A stretch of 64,000 bases of DNA from Rhizobiales bacterium GAS188. GTDB lineage: Bacteria > Pseudomonadota > Alphaproteobacteria > Rhizobiales > Beijerinckiaceae. A program made the position numbers and the translations under genes. The stretch covers positions 434,001 to 498,000 of the forward strand of contig FNSS01000002.1 in NCBI GenBank assembly GCA_900104855.1, written 5' to 3'. The notes under the pieces are model-generated. The model was not told the DNA's origin. It ran no database searches and saw nothing but the letters and a program-made list of their open reading frames with translations. Positions 54,720 through 61,698 of this stretch are shown here, piece after piece (the first letter of the stretch is position 1; every line of letters begins with the position of its first letter).

Positions 54720-54960
54720 GGCATTAGTAATCTGGATTTAATTCCGCAATTCCGCAGATTATTTCATGGTTTTTCTGATACTTTTCAGGATGTTTTGACG
54801 ATACTCTTTGCACTTTTTTGCTGCTTCTAATCTGCATGTTTTTCAACGCCCAAATTAGGCGCCGTCAACACGTTAGCTAAAAATGAGAGCCCGATAATTG
54901 GGGGATTTGGTCTATCAAAAAGCCCATAATTGGGGGACTCTTATCACTCGCCCCGACGGC
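54720..54960. other. AT-rich stretch with two iteron-like repeats
   Basis: About 140 bp of AT-rich DNA (unusual here) is followed by two direct repeats, AGCCCGATAATTGGGGGA (54888) and AGCCCATAATTGGGGGA (54920), 33-35 bp apart. It could be a promoter region, an origin-like site or an element end. No gene is seen. Confidence 0.35.
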
Positions 54961-55067
54961 GCAGCGATGCACTTTCGCGCCACCATTTTCGCCACCACCA
55001 CGAGCGAAAACAGCACCGCTTTGCCCTCGTTTCGCGACGGCGCTATGATTCCACATATGGCCACCAT

Positions 55068-55175
55068 ATGGAGGCACCGAATAGCCGCGCAGCCATGGCC
55101 GGCGCCATCGCCTTCTCAAGGTCCGGTGATCCGTCACTCGGCGAGTTCGAACCCGCGCCCGCTTGGAGCTTCTGA
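55068..55175 (+). CDS. Small ORF resembling part of the protein at 36044
   Basis: A 35-codon frame (EAPNSRAAMAGAIAFSRSGD, PSLGEFEPAPAWSF) shares the pattern GAxAFSxxGxP...E with the N-terminal domain of the 234-residue protein at 36044-36748. It is probably a truncated copy of that domain. Confidence 0.3.
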   Translation: MEAPNSRAAMAGAIAFSRSGDPSLGEFEPAPAWSF

Positions 55176-55236
55176 AAGAACAAGGCAAGCGGGGACGATG
55201 ACCTAAGGGCCAGAAGCGCCCCGCCGACCGCCAAGC

Positions 55237-55431
55237 CTAATTCCAATACGTGGGGCGCTCTTGCGAATTAGCGGCCTTCTTCAGGATAGCCGCGTGTGTC
55301 ACCTTATCTGCTAGACCCCGCCAACGCTCTGCCATGGCGATCAGAAGTGCCTTATCACGCACGTCGTCGGTTTTGCTTGCCAGCCTGATGCATTCCGCTT
55401 CGCACTGGCGATATTCGTTCGCCTTGTCCAT
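55237..55431 (-). CDS. Conserved small protein
   Basis: The 64-residue protein (NEYRQCEAECIRLASKTDDV, ALLIAMAERWRGLADKVTHA) has the helical, Cys-containing pattern of a short protein common in Rhizobiales genomes. ATG at 55431 follows GGGCC only, so the ribosome binding site is weak. Function is unknown. Confidence 0.6.
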   Translation of the reverse strand: MDKANEYRQCEAECIRLASKTDDVRDKALLIAMAERWRGLADKVTHAAILKKAANSQERPTYWN

Positions 55432-55690
55432 GATTGGCCCTCACAGTTGGCGGGCCAAACGCGCGACTCCCGAAATGGTTCCCATCGCGAATCCTGGTGC
55501 TTTCAAGGATTCTCAACGCTCGATTGATGGCGCGCAAGCGCAAGACCTTTTCGCGGCTTGGCCTCAGGGCTATCGACTGCTCGAAAACGTCTCTCCAGGC
55601 AGTGAGCTCGTGCTCGGGCATCTCCTTATAAGTGTCGAGGTATGGGTTCTTCACAAACGTTCTCAGAGCCCCGACAACGTCTGGGGTCAT
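55355..55690 (-). CDS. Conserved small protein (paralogue of 32531-32749)
   Basis: The first 67 residues (VGALRTFVKNPYLDTYKEMP, EHELTAWRDVFEQSIALRPS, REKVLRLRAINRALRILEST) match the protein at 32531-32749 almost throughout. The frame then runs on for 40 unrelated residues into the next gene, so the original stop seems lost. ATG at 55690 follows GGAGGTTGCC. Confidence 0.6.
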   Translation of the reverse strand: MTPDVVGALRTFVKNPYLDTYKEMPEHELTAWRDVFEQSIALRPSREKVLRLRAINRALRILESTRIRDGNHFGSRAFGPPTVRANHGQGERISPVRSGMHQAGKQNRRRA

Positions 55691-55831
55691 GGCAACCTCC
55701 CGAATATCTCCGCACCAACACCGCCAGCGGCAGAATGGTGCATGGGGTCACCCGGCCCTTGTTCGCAATAACTCGGATGGTGGTCGATTGGTTCCCTACA
55801 TCAGCCCCCGCCTTCCTGGCCTGGCGCTCAG

Positions 55832-56080
55832 CTAGGCCGGCACGTCCCTAGCGGCCCGATGCTGTCTCAGCTCCTCTAGCAGCTCCGGCAATTTCACCGC
55901 CTGCGCCGCCAAGCGCCGGGCATCCTCGCGAGACAGCCGTTTCATTGAGCTGCGCCGGCCCGGCTCATCCTCGTGATAGATCAGCATCAGAGTCGTGTTG
56001 CTGGCATCGACGACGGCGAAGCTCTCGTCATGCTCGACGAGTCGCCAGGGGCGATGGAAGGCTTTGGCGGGGCCGGGCAT
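55832..56080 (-). CDS. Conserved hypothetical protein
   Basis: The 82-residue protein (FHRPWRLVEHDESFAVVDAS, LIYHEDEPGRRSSMKRLSRE, EDARRLAAQAVKLPELLEEL) has a pattern I recognise from short Rhizobiales proteins: a small beta-sheet with a W/E/H-rich start and a helical end. No function is known. It is part of a run of small minus-strand genes. Confidence 0.65.
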   Translation of the reverse strand: MPGPAKAFHRPWRLVEHDESFAVVDASNTTLMLIYHEDEPGRRSSMKRLSREDARRLAAQAVKLPELLEELRQHRAARDVPA

Positions 56081-56136
56081 GTTCCCACTATGTTCACATG
56101 CCAGGACGGGGTGTCAAGAGACCCGTTTCCCGCCGC

Positions 56137-56241
56137 CGATAACCAGTTGGGCGCATATTGATTCTGCGCGGTGCCATCGATCCCAACCGCCGCGCGTCTG
56201 AAGGGCGGGCGGCATGACGAGATGCCGCTCGCTCCCTTCGC
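56137..56241. repeat. About 100-bp dispersed repeat, copy 1
   Basis: From CCGATAACC through GGCGCATATTGATTCTGCGC, GAAGGGCGGGCGGCATGACG to GAGATGCCGCTCGCTC the sequence matches 57448-57552 with few changes. It lies between small genes and may mark the front of a duplicated gene unit. Confidence 0.7.
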
Positions 56242-56305
56242 CCCCTCAATCGATCCGCCCCGCCTTTGCTCGGCGAAAAGGACAGAGGCGCTCAGGCGCG
56301 TGGGA

Positions 56306-56536
56306 TCAACAATCGATCATTCGGCGTCGGCGTGCCTCGGCTTCCGCGAATTCGCGGGCCTCAAAGAAATGATGAGCCCCGCTATGTTCGGCCCTGGCGT
56401 ACTCGTTGTCGTGGCCGAGGATGAGCCGGCCGTCGCGATCCTCGACGACATGGAAAGCGTAGAGGTGCTCTTCGGCGAGATGGCGTACGGTCAAGAGTTT
56501 CGGCTTGGCCTCTATGATCTCGAATTGATCCGCCAT
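56306..56536 (-). CDS. Hypothetical small protein
   Basis: ATG at 56536 gives 76 residues (DQFEIIEAKPKLLTVRHLAE, EHLYAFHVVEDRDGRLILGH, HHFFEAREFAEAEARRRRM). It has a compact beta-rich start and an acidic/basic helix at the end. It starts 12 bases before the stop of the upstream frame, so the two are probably cotranscribed. Family unknown. Confidence 0.5.
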   Translation of the reverse strand: MADQFEIIEAKPKLLTVRHLAEEHLYAFHVVEDRDGRLILGHDNEYARAEHSGAHHFFEAREFAEAEARRRRMIDC

Positions 56537-56547
56537 CCCACTCTCCC

Positions 56548-56875
56548 TCAATCGATCATGTCCGCCTTCCTGGCCTCGCGCTCAGCGAAGGCACGGGCTG
56601 CGGTTTCGAACATGGCAATTGGCAAAGACGCTCTCGCGTTCGCCACCACGGGGCCGATACGCACTGTCACGCTTCGGCGAGGTCGTACGAGGCGGCGAAA
56701 GAGGCCGCGATCGAGACCTCCGGCGTCGGCGCGGCGATCGATGCTCGCCTAACGGGCCGCCGCCGATCTTGAGGCTGTCGCGCGCAAGATCGCGGAACAA
56801 CCCGCACATACCCTCGCAGGGATTGTGATCATGGCGCGCGCGATTAACGGCTGTAGCCAGATCAGCAATTCGCAT
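56548..56875 (-). pseudogene. Small gene with EARKADMID tail, frame disrupted
   Basis: The first frame from 56875 reads RIADLATAVNRARHDHNPCE, GMCGLFRDLARDSLKIGGG; the frame that ends at 56548 reads IGPVVANARASLPIAMFETA and ARAFAEREARKADMID. The tail recurs at 60932 (VVREARKADMID) and, changed, at 57906 (EHGARKAGLID). Either one gene is frameshifted or two short genes overlap. Confidence 0.4.
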
Positions 56876-57188
56876 CGTCTTGCGGCCGGGTTCTTCGGAG
56901 GTGCACCGCTCGCGGAGGCGATAGAGACGGTCTTCCGCCGCGACGCGCTCTGACCCCCTGCCTGAAAACGACAGGCCCCGCCGGGGGGTCGGGCCGTAAC
57001 CGGCGAGGCCCTGGCCATGGGAGAGTCATGAGGGTCACACTGAAGCCATGGCCTACTCATGCAACGCTGCAAGCGCCGCAAAGGTTCCGGCGAGCGCGCG
57101 CCCGCTGGCGCAGCCGCCTTGCGCCCGTCACGGTTCCGGGCTTAGTCTTGCTCACCGGCGGTTGCCGCCGGCCTCGATCCCGCACTCA

Positions 57189-57219
57189 GCCCCGCCTCGA
57201 AAGAGCGCGGGGCTTTTTG
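57189..57219 (+). terminator. Rho-independent terminator, repeat unit 1
   Basis: GCCCCGC-CTCGAAAGA-GCGGGGC followed by TTTTT. The same hairpin with loop CTCGAAAGA recurs at 57597-57627 and in weaker form at 60650 and 61590. Confidence 0.75.
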
Positions 57220-57243
57220 TGGGGCAGGCGCTATACTGCCGGC

Positions 57244-57411
57244 ATGTCGGATCAACCTTCGCCCGGTCGGCCCGGCCGTCGTGGTTGGCCCGGTCGGCTC
57301 GGTTGGCGCCATCAGCCCGACCAGCCCAGCGGGCGCGACTTCGCGGGGTTCGCAATAGTCCTATGCCTCGCCGTGATCATCACGTTGGGGCTGATCATCA
57401 AGTTGTGGTGA
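57244..57411 (+). CDS. Small tail-anchored membrane protein
   Basis: The 55-residue protein has a Pro/Arg-rich cytoplasmic part (SPGRPGRRGWPGRLGWRHQP) and a C-terminal membrane helix (FAIVLCLAVIITLGLIIKLW). A TATACT box lies only seven bases before the ATG, so the mRNA may be nearly leaderless. Function is unknown. It follows directly after a terminator. Confidence 0.5.
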   Translation: MSDQPSPGRPGRRGWPGRLGWRHQPDQPSGRDFAGFAIVLCLAVIITLGLIIKLW

Positions 57412-57447
57412 GCGAATCCGCAACCGTTGCGGAATTCCACGATTAAG

Positions 57448-57552
57448 CCCCCGATAACCTTGTCGGCGCATATCGAATCTGCGCGGTGCATCGATCCAAC
57501 CGCCGCGCATGTGAAGGGCGGGCGGTGTTTGCGAGATGCCGCTCGCTCTTCG
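57448..57552. repeat. About 100-bp dispersed repeat, copy 2
   Basis: It matches 56137-56241: GGCGCATATCGAATCTGCGC, then GAAGGGCGGGCGG and GAGATGCCGCTCGCTC. The two copies are 1.3 kb apart in the same orientation. Confidence 0.7.
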
Positions 57553-57596
57553 CGCCGTCGTCACGATTGTGAACGCTGCATGGGTAGATTCCGAAA

Positions 57597-57627
57597 GCCC
57601 CGCCTCGAAAGAGCGCGGGCTTTTTGT
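57597..57627 (+). terminator. Rho-independent terminator, repeat unit 2
   Basis: GCCCCGC-CTCGAAAGA-GCGCGGGC followed by TTTTTG. It repeats the hairpin at 57189. Confidence 0.7.
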
Positions 57628-57687
57628 TGGCGACGGGTGGGAATTCGCGGCCCGGAACCGCTGGTCAGCGCGACGCGTTACTGGCTA

Positions 57688-57891
57688 ATGACGCTCACTT
57701 CCAAGTTCGACGACGTGATGCTCACTCTTGATTGTCCGCACTGCGGAAAAGCGCTGACCAAGAAGGGCAGCTGGTTCAAAACAGCCAGCCGATTCGTGTG
57801 TGCTAGGTGTAAACGCGAAACAAGGATAACCTACGGGGACAAAATCAAGATGTTCGGCAGGCTTGAACGCCTGAATCACGATACGCCATAA
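57688..57891 (+). CDS. Small zinc-ribbon protein
   Basis: ATG at 57688 gives 67 residues with two Cys pairs: LTLDCPHCGKALTKKGSWF and SRFVCARCKRETRITYGDKI. This is a typical single zinc ribbon, likely binding nucleic acid or a protein partner. It ends convergently with the coiled-coil membrane protein at 57906-58538, 14 bp apart. Confidence 0.6.
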   Translation: MTLTSKFDDVMLTLDCPHCGKALTKKGSWFKTASRFVCARCKRETRITYGDKIKMFGRLERLNHDTP

Positions 57892-57905
57892 GGCGTGCCC
57901 GCCCC

Positions 57906-58538
57906 TCAATCGATCAGGCCCGCCTTCCTGGCCCCGTGCTCGGTCCGCTGAAGCACCTCATTGCATTTCTTCATTCCATCTGCGGCGCTTTCCTGAAGCC
58001 ATGCCGCTTGCTTCTCGATGCGATCAAGCTGGTCGCTCAGTCCGGCATCTGGGCTCACCCGCGCGTCGAGCCCAGCAGTTGGCATCGGTTTCCAATTCGA
58101 GCCGAGATCGTCAATATCCTTTTCGAGACGAAGAAACGGCGCAGTGAGCTGACCACCGAGCCGGATACAGGCGCTCCGAAGATCGGCAAACGCAATCTTC
58201 TTGACTCGTTGCCTCGCTTCATAGGCAGGGACGGACAAATTATTGCGCGTGCCGATATTCTTCGACAGGTCACGCGCCACTGCAACATCCTCGACCACAC
58301 CGCCCATGGCGGCCTCCATCGCAGCCAGAAAGGTGTGGGACTCACGCGCAAGGCGCCGACGTTCCAATCGCAGGGCCACGTCGATCTGCTCTCGCGCCAC
58401 CTCTGTCTGTTCCCGTGCCGCCGAAATCTCGCGGCTTGCTGCGCTGTTGGTGGCTCGAATTGTGAAGAATGCAGCAACTACGGCAAGGAGGCCGGCGATT
58501 AGCGTTTGCCAGTGATAGAGGATGTGTCCAAGGCCCAT
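57906..58538 (-). CDS. Membrane-anchored coiled-coil protein
   Basis: The 210-residue protein starts with one membrane helix (LYHWQTLIAGLLAVVAAFFT), then a long coiled coil (SREISAAREQTEVAREQIDV, ALRLERRRLARESHTFLAAM) and a helical C-terminus ending RTEHGARKAGLID. The layout resembles phage- or element-encoded membrane proteins of unknown role. The tail is related to that of two neighbouring small genes. ATG at 58538 lacks a strong ribosome binding site. Confidence 0.6.
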   Translation of the reverse strand: MGLGHILYHWQTLIAGLLAVVAAFFTIRATNSAASREISAAREQTEVAREQIDVALRLERRRLARESHTFLAAMEAAMGGVVEDVAVARDLSKNIGTRNNLSVPAYEARQRVKKIAFADLRSACIRLGGQLTAPFLRLEKDIDDLGSNWKPMPTAGLDARVSPDAGLSDQLDRIEKQAAWLQESAADGMKKCNEVLQRTEHGARKAGLID

Positions 58539-58705
58539 AGGCCGCCCCCCTCGCTACCGTTGCCGTCTATCCATTACACCAAGCGTTCGGCATCCGCGTC
58601 GACGCCCCCCGACCATGTTGCATTCATGTTGCATCGGGCGATTCGTCAAAAATGCAAGTCTTTGAAAATGAATGAATATGTTTTGAGACGGATGCAACAT
58701 GAAAA

Positions 58706-58723
58706 CGCCCCCTTTCGGGGGCG
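58706..58723. terminator. Strong hairpin near the tRNA fragment
   Basis: CGCCCCC-TTTC-GGGGGCG; on the minus strand it is followed by TTTTC. It may end transcription from the WGR-gene side. Confidence 0.6.
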
Positions 58724-58753
58724 CATTTGGCGTCTAAGCCATTGATTTGATTG

Positions 58754-58808
58754 TGGTAGCGGAGGAGGGACTCGAACCCCCGACACGCGGATATGATTCC
58801 GCCGCTCT
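58754..58808 (-). other. 3' part of a tRNA-Met (CAT) gene, probable attachment site
   Basis: Read on the minus strand, an anticodon stem GCGGA/TCCGC with CAT in the loop is followed by a variable loop, a T arm (GGGGGTTCGAGTCCCTC), the acceptor strand CTCCGCT and ACCA. The 5' half of a tRNA is absent, and the anticodon loop is one base short. Such 3' tRNA ends are left as att sites when an element integrates into a tRNA gene. Confidence 0.65.
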
Positions 58809-58856
58809 GGGAGCAAATTGAGAGCGGGGACGCTATTTGCCCGGACGGACGCCCGC

Positions 58857-59189
58857 TCAATCACCGACGTAACGCACCCGCTGCCGGCTATATTTCGCTT
58901 GGCGTAACCCGCCTTCGTCTTCCATGGCGCGGATCCGATAGCCGCGTCTGAGTTTGCGGGCGAGCCACGCTTCCAAAGCCTCAGCTGCGGCGGCTTTGCT
59001 CGAATATGGATTGCCGAGGCGGCGTCCGGCCGAGCCGGTGCGCCCCCATTCTCGGATCAGCGCCTGGTCACCGAACAGTGTCGGTTCGATCGAGAGGACA
59101 TACCAGCGCGCCATGTTGCGGGCGTAGTCACGTCGCTCAAGCACGAGCAATTGCAGGGGTTGATCCGTGCCGGCATCGGCGATGTGCAT
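58857..59189 (-). CDS. WGR-domain protein
   Basis: ATG at 59189 gives 110 residues. Residues 10-85 form a WGR domain (LLVLERRDYARNMARWYVLS, TLFGDQALIREWGRTGSAGR, EALEAWLARKLRRGYRI), named for the Trp-Gly-Arg motif and known from PARPs and bacterial stand-alone proteins, where it binds nucleic acid. A basic tail follows. It is a usual accessory gene of rhizobial plasmids and islands. The longer frame to 59333 has no support. Confidence 0.75.
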   Translation of the reverse strand: MHIADAGTDQPLQLLVLERRDYARNMARWYVLSIEPTLFGDQALIREWGRTGSAGRRLGNPYSSKAAAAEALEAWLARKLRRGYRIRAMEDEGGLRQAKYSRQRVRYVGD

Positions 59190-59374
59190 GTCGCCATGAT
59201 CACGTGAGCGGGCAACGCAATTGTCGAATCGATCGAGCCCTATCGATTCATGATGGACATGAGTTTGGGTTGCAAGCCGAGATAACGACCATCGTGGGTG
59301 CGTAATCAACGCGGCTTGCGCGGCTCGCCGCACGCAAGCTAGCCGAACCGTCGAGCCGCTACATTGCGGGAGAG

Positions 59375-59509
59375 GGCATTGTCACATTAAGCAAGTAGAG
59401 ACCGCTCCAGCCGCATACCCGCGAAGGGCTAAGTTATTGGAATCACTGGTTTCAGCTTCCGTTGGCGAGTGAGTAATGACAAGTAAAAATAGGTTCCCGT
59501 GACAATGAC
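59375..59509. repeat. MITE-like family 1, second full copy
   Basis: GGCATTGTCACATTAAGCAAG at the left and GTTCCCGTGACAATG at the right; the internal block TAAGTTATTGGAATCACTGG matches the copy at 32977. Length about 135 bp, no gene inside. Confidence 0.75.
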
Positions 59510-59623
59510 GATCAACCACAAGACCTGGCGAGGTGAGGGCAGTCGGATGCAGCAATCGTGGCATAAAGGGGGTCTCCGAAAAGACCGGTCCATCGAATGA
59601 TTCTGCATCGAAAGTGAGTCAGA

Positions 59624-60439
59624 GGTTCTGTCGCAATAGGCCAGTGAAGTTGAAGCGAAGCTGCGGGCTCGGCCGCAACTCAAACTGCCAGTGAGTAGAA
59701 TTGGCTTGCCGCGGACGAGGCTTGGCCTTTGGGGCAGTCGAGCTGCCCCTTGCGGATCATGTGCATCGTCTCGATGCCGGCAATGAGGATGCTCGCGCAG
59801 CGAAAGGTCTTGAACCCCAGCATGGGTCGCACGATGCGCTTGATCGCCCGATGATCTTGTTCGACGATGTTGTTGAGGTACTTCGATTGGCGCAGCTCGA
59901 TGGCGGCTTCATGCCCAGCGTTGTAGCTGGCGATCGCAGCGGTGTTCGCTCCGCTCTTGTCGATGGTGATCTTGTCGGGCTCGCCGTGCAGCGCGATGGA
60001 GCGCTCCAGGAATTTGCGAGCCGCGGCGCAGTCACGCTTGGCTCGCAGTAGAAAGTCGATGGTGTCGCCGTCGCGGTCAACCGCCCGATACAAGTACTTC
60101 CACTGACCAGTCACCTTGACGTATGTCTCGTCCATGCGCCAGCTCTTGCCCACTGGTCGCTTTCGTCGCCGCAACACCGTGGCGAGCACAGGCAGAATCT
60201 TGATCGCCCAGCGGTGCACCGTGGCGTGATCGACGAACACACCGCGCTCCTGCATCATCTCTTCGATGTGGCGCAGGCTCAGCGGGTAGGCCGCGTACCA
60301 GCGCACGCAGGTCAGCATCACTTCCAGCGGATAGTGCATCCGCTGGATCACCTTGCGCAGCGCCTCAATCATCACCTTCGCCCCTGTCGTCAAAAAACCC
60401 GAAGGCACATTACCAGCGCTCGCTTATTGCGACAGAACC
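59624..60439 (-). mobile_element. IS6-family insertion sequence (type 2), 816 bp, inverted copy
   Basis: Ends GGTTCTGTCGCAATA on both sides. The element appears the same as that at 34426-35241 but lies in the opposite direction. It interrupts an IS66 tnpA fragment on its right. Confidence 0.9.
59680..60408 (-). CDS. IS6-family (IS26-like) transposase
   Basis: The protein is identical to that at 34457-35185 over all 242 residues, with DDE blocks WRMDETYVKV, KITIDKSGAN and VEQDHRAIKR. Identity of the two copies points to recent transposition. Confidence 0.9.
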   Translation of the reverse strand: MPSGFLTTGAKVMIEALRKVIQRMHYPLEVMLTCVRWYAAYPLSLRHIEEMMQERGVFVDHATVHRWAIKILPVLATVLRRRKRPVGKSWRMDETYVKVTGQWKYLYRAVDRDGDTIDFLLRAKRDCAAARKFLERSIALHGEPDKITIDKSGANTAAIASYNAGHEAAIELRQSKYLNNIVEQDHRAIKRIVRPMLGFKTFRCASILIAGIETMHMIRKGQLDCPKGQASSAASQFYSLAV

Positions 60440-60549
60440 ACATCCGACAGATTGATCCCCTCCGCACAGGCTTCCGCAACGATCGAGAGCTTCTCCTCAA
60501 CCGACCAGCGGCGGCGGCGTTCAACCCCCGTCAAAACCTCCTGCAGCAT
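60440..60549 (-). pseudogene. IS66-type tnpA, N-terminal fragment
   Basis: The minus strand reads LQEVLTGVERRRRWSVEEKL and SIVAEACAEGINLSDV, the start of an IS66/IS3-type HTH protein different from the one at 6716. The IS6 element cuts it after 37 codons. Confidence 0.65.
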
Positions 60550-60753
60550 TGGCTCACCTCGATGACGACGTACATGACGACGTCGATAACGACGTGAACT
60601 TACCCTCTTGCACCCGCGATCATAAGGCGGCTCAGATCGGCCGGTTACAAAGAGCGCGGGGCTTTTTGGTTAGGAAGCCCGTGGGCGGCACTGGAGCAAG
60701 AATTCAGGGCCTGCCATCCCGGGCCATCACAGGCCCAGGGGAGGGGACGCCCC

Positions 60754-60917
60754 ATGGAAGAGATCGCCTATGCCATCGGCCAAACGGCTTGCCTGGCCAT
60801 GGGAAGCATTGTGGAGCATTGCCAAATGGACGGTGCCGTCCCGCTCCTGGGTTATTTCATAGGGGGGCGGTGCTGGTATTGGGCGCGATCTGTTTGACGG
60901 TCGTTTTGAAATCCTAG
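60754..60917 (+). pseudogene. Small membrane protein, frameshift in a G-run
   Basis: From ATG at 60754 the frame reads EEIAYAIGQTACLAMGSIVE and VPLLGYFIGG; leaving out one G of the run near 60870 continues AVLVLGAICLTVVLKS, a membrane helix, to the stop at 60915-60917. Without the shift it stops after 13 other residues. A sequencing error is possible. Confidence 0.45.
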
Positions 60918-60931
60918 GCCGCTCGCCTCCC

Positions 60932-61129
60932 TCAGTCGATCATGTCCGCCTTCCTGGCCTCGCGCACCACGGCGAGGGCAGGCGCGTCGGAAGAACCATT
61001 TCGGCACAGAGTGGGCCCCGCCGAGCGGGGGAATGCCCAGCGGGGCCCTGGCAACGTCCCATTGAGGGGCAACGGACCGCAGCCGGGATCGTCGACACAA
61101 ATTCCGTGCCGTCCATCGCGCATCGCCAT
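60932..61129 (-). CDS. Possible small protein with EARKADMID tail
   Basis: The 65-codon frame from ATG at 61129 ends SSDAPALAVVREARKADMID, the same tail as at 56548. The rest has no recognisable pattern. The shared tail suggests that at least the 3' end is coding. Confidence 0.3.
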   Translation of the reverse strand: MAMRDGRHGICVDDPGCGPLPLNGTLPGPRWAFPRSAGPTLCRNGSSDAPALAVVREARKADMID

Positions 61130-61296
61130 GGTCGCTTTGTCGAGGTCATTAAGAAGAAGCCCCTTGCGTGATCTCGTCGTGTGGCTCGTGGCCGCCCTGC
61201 TGAGTTGGCGGCTTGGGCGTGTGCAGCACGGCGGCGGGAGGGAGTCGAGCGGGGGGGCCTTCACGAATCAGGCTTGGACATGGCAGAGAGGTAGCT

Positions 61297-61545
61297 ATGG
61301 TCCGCATTGAGATCTTCGATCGCGACGCGCTCAACTTGTTGCTGACCGTCTTTGACGGTGCGCTGAAGGAATTGCCGGCGCTGAGCGGTCGAGCGAGATC
61401 GCTGGCAATAGTCCAAATCAACCGCAATATCCTAGACGCCCTTAACGGCGGCGAGCGGGACCGCGAAAAGTTGAAGGACCTTGCGCTGAAGGGGATGGAA
61501 GATATGGGGGCAAATTGGCCGCGGCGTGCCCCCCTAATGCCGTGA
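61297..61545 (+). CDS. Hypothetical small protein
   Basis: ATG at 61297 after GAGAGGTAGCT gives 82 residues (VRIEIFDRDALNLLLTVFDG, SLAIVQINRNILDALNGGER). It is helical, acidic and soluble. The family is not recognised. A terminator of the repeated type follows at 61590. Confidence 0.5.
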   Translation: MVRIEIFDRDALNLLLTVFDGALKELPALSGRARSLAIVQINRNILDALNGGERDREKLKDLALKGMEDMGANWPRRAPLMP

Positions 61546-61589
61546 CAGCCGCAAAGGTTCCTCGCTGGTTGGATTAGCTCGCTCCGCTC

Positions 61590-61625
61590 TGCGCCGCCTC
61601 GAAAGAGCGCGGGGCTTTTTCGTTG
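61590..61625 (+). terminator. Repeated-type terminator, weaker copy
   Basis: GCGCCGC-CTCGAAAGA-GCGCGGGGC then TTTTTCG. The left arm has changed relative to 57189, so the stem is imperfect. Confidence 0.5.
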
Positions 61626-61698
61626 GGGGCCCGCTCGAAGGTCTGCTAAGCCCGGGGTCCTGGCCGCGCGGCTTGGGAATACTTAGGAGCACGATCGC

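Noticed and set aside
58543-58600. A tRNA-like D-arm (TGGTGTAATGGATAGACGG on the minus strand)
   Set aside because: No matching acceptor, anticodon or T arm could be folded around it.
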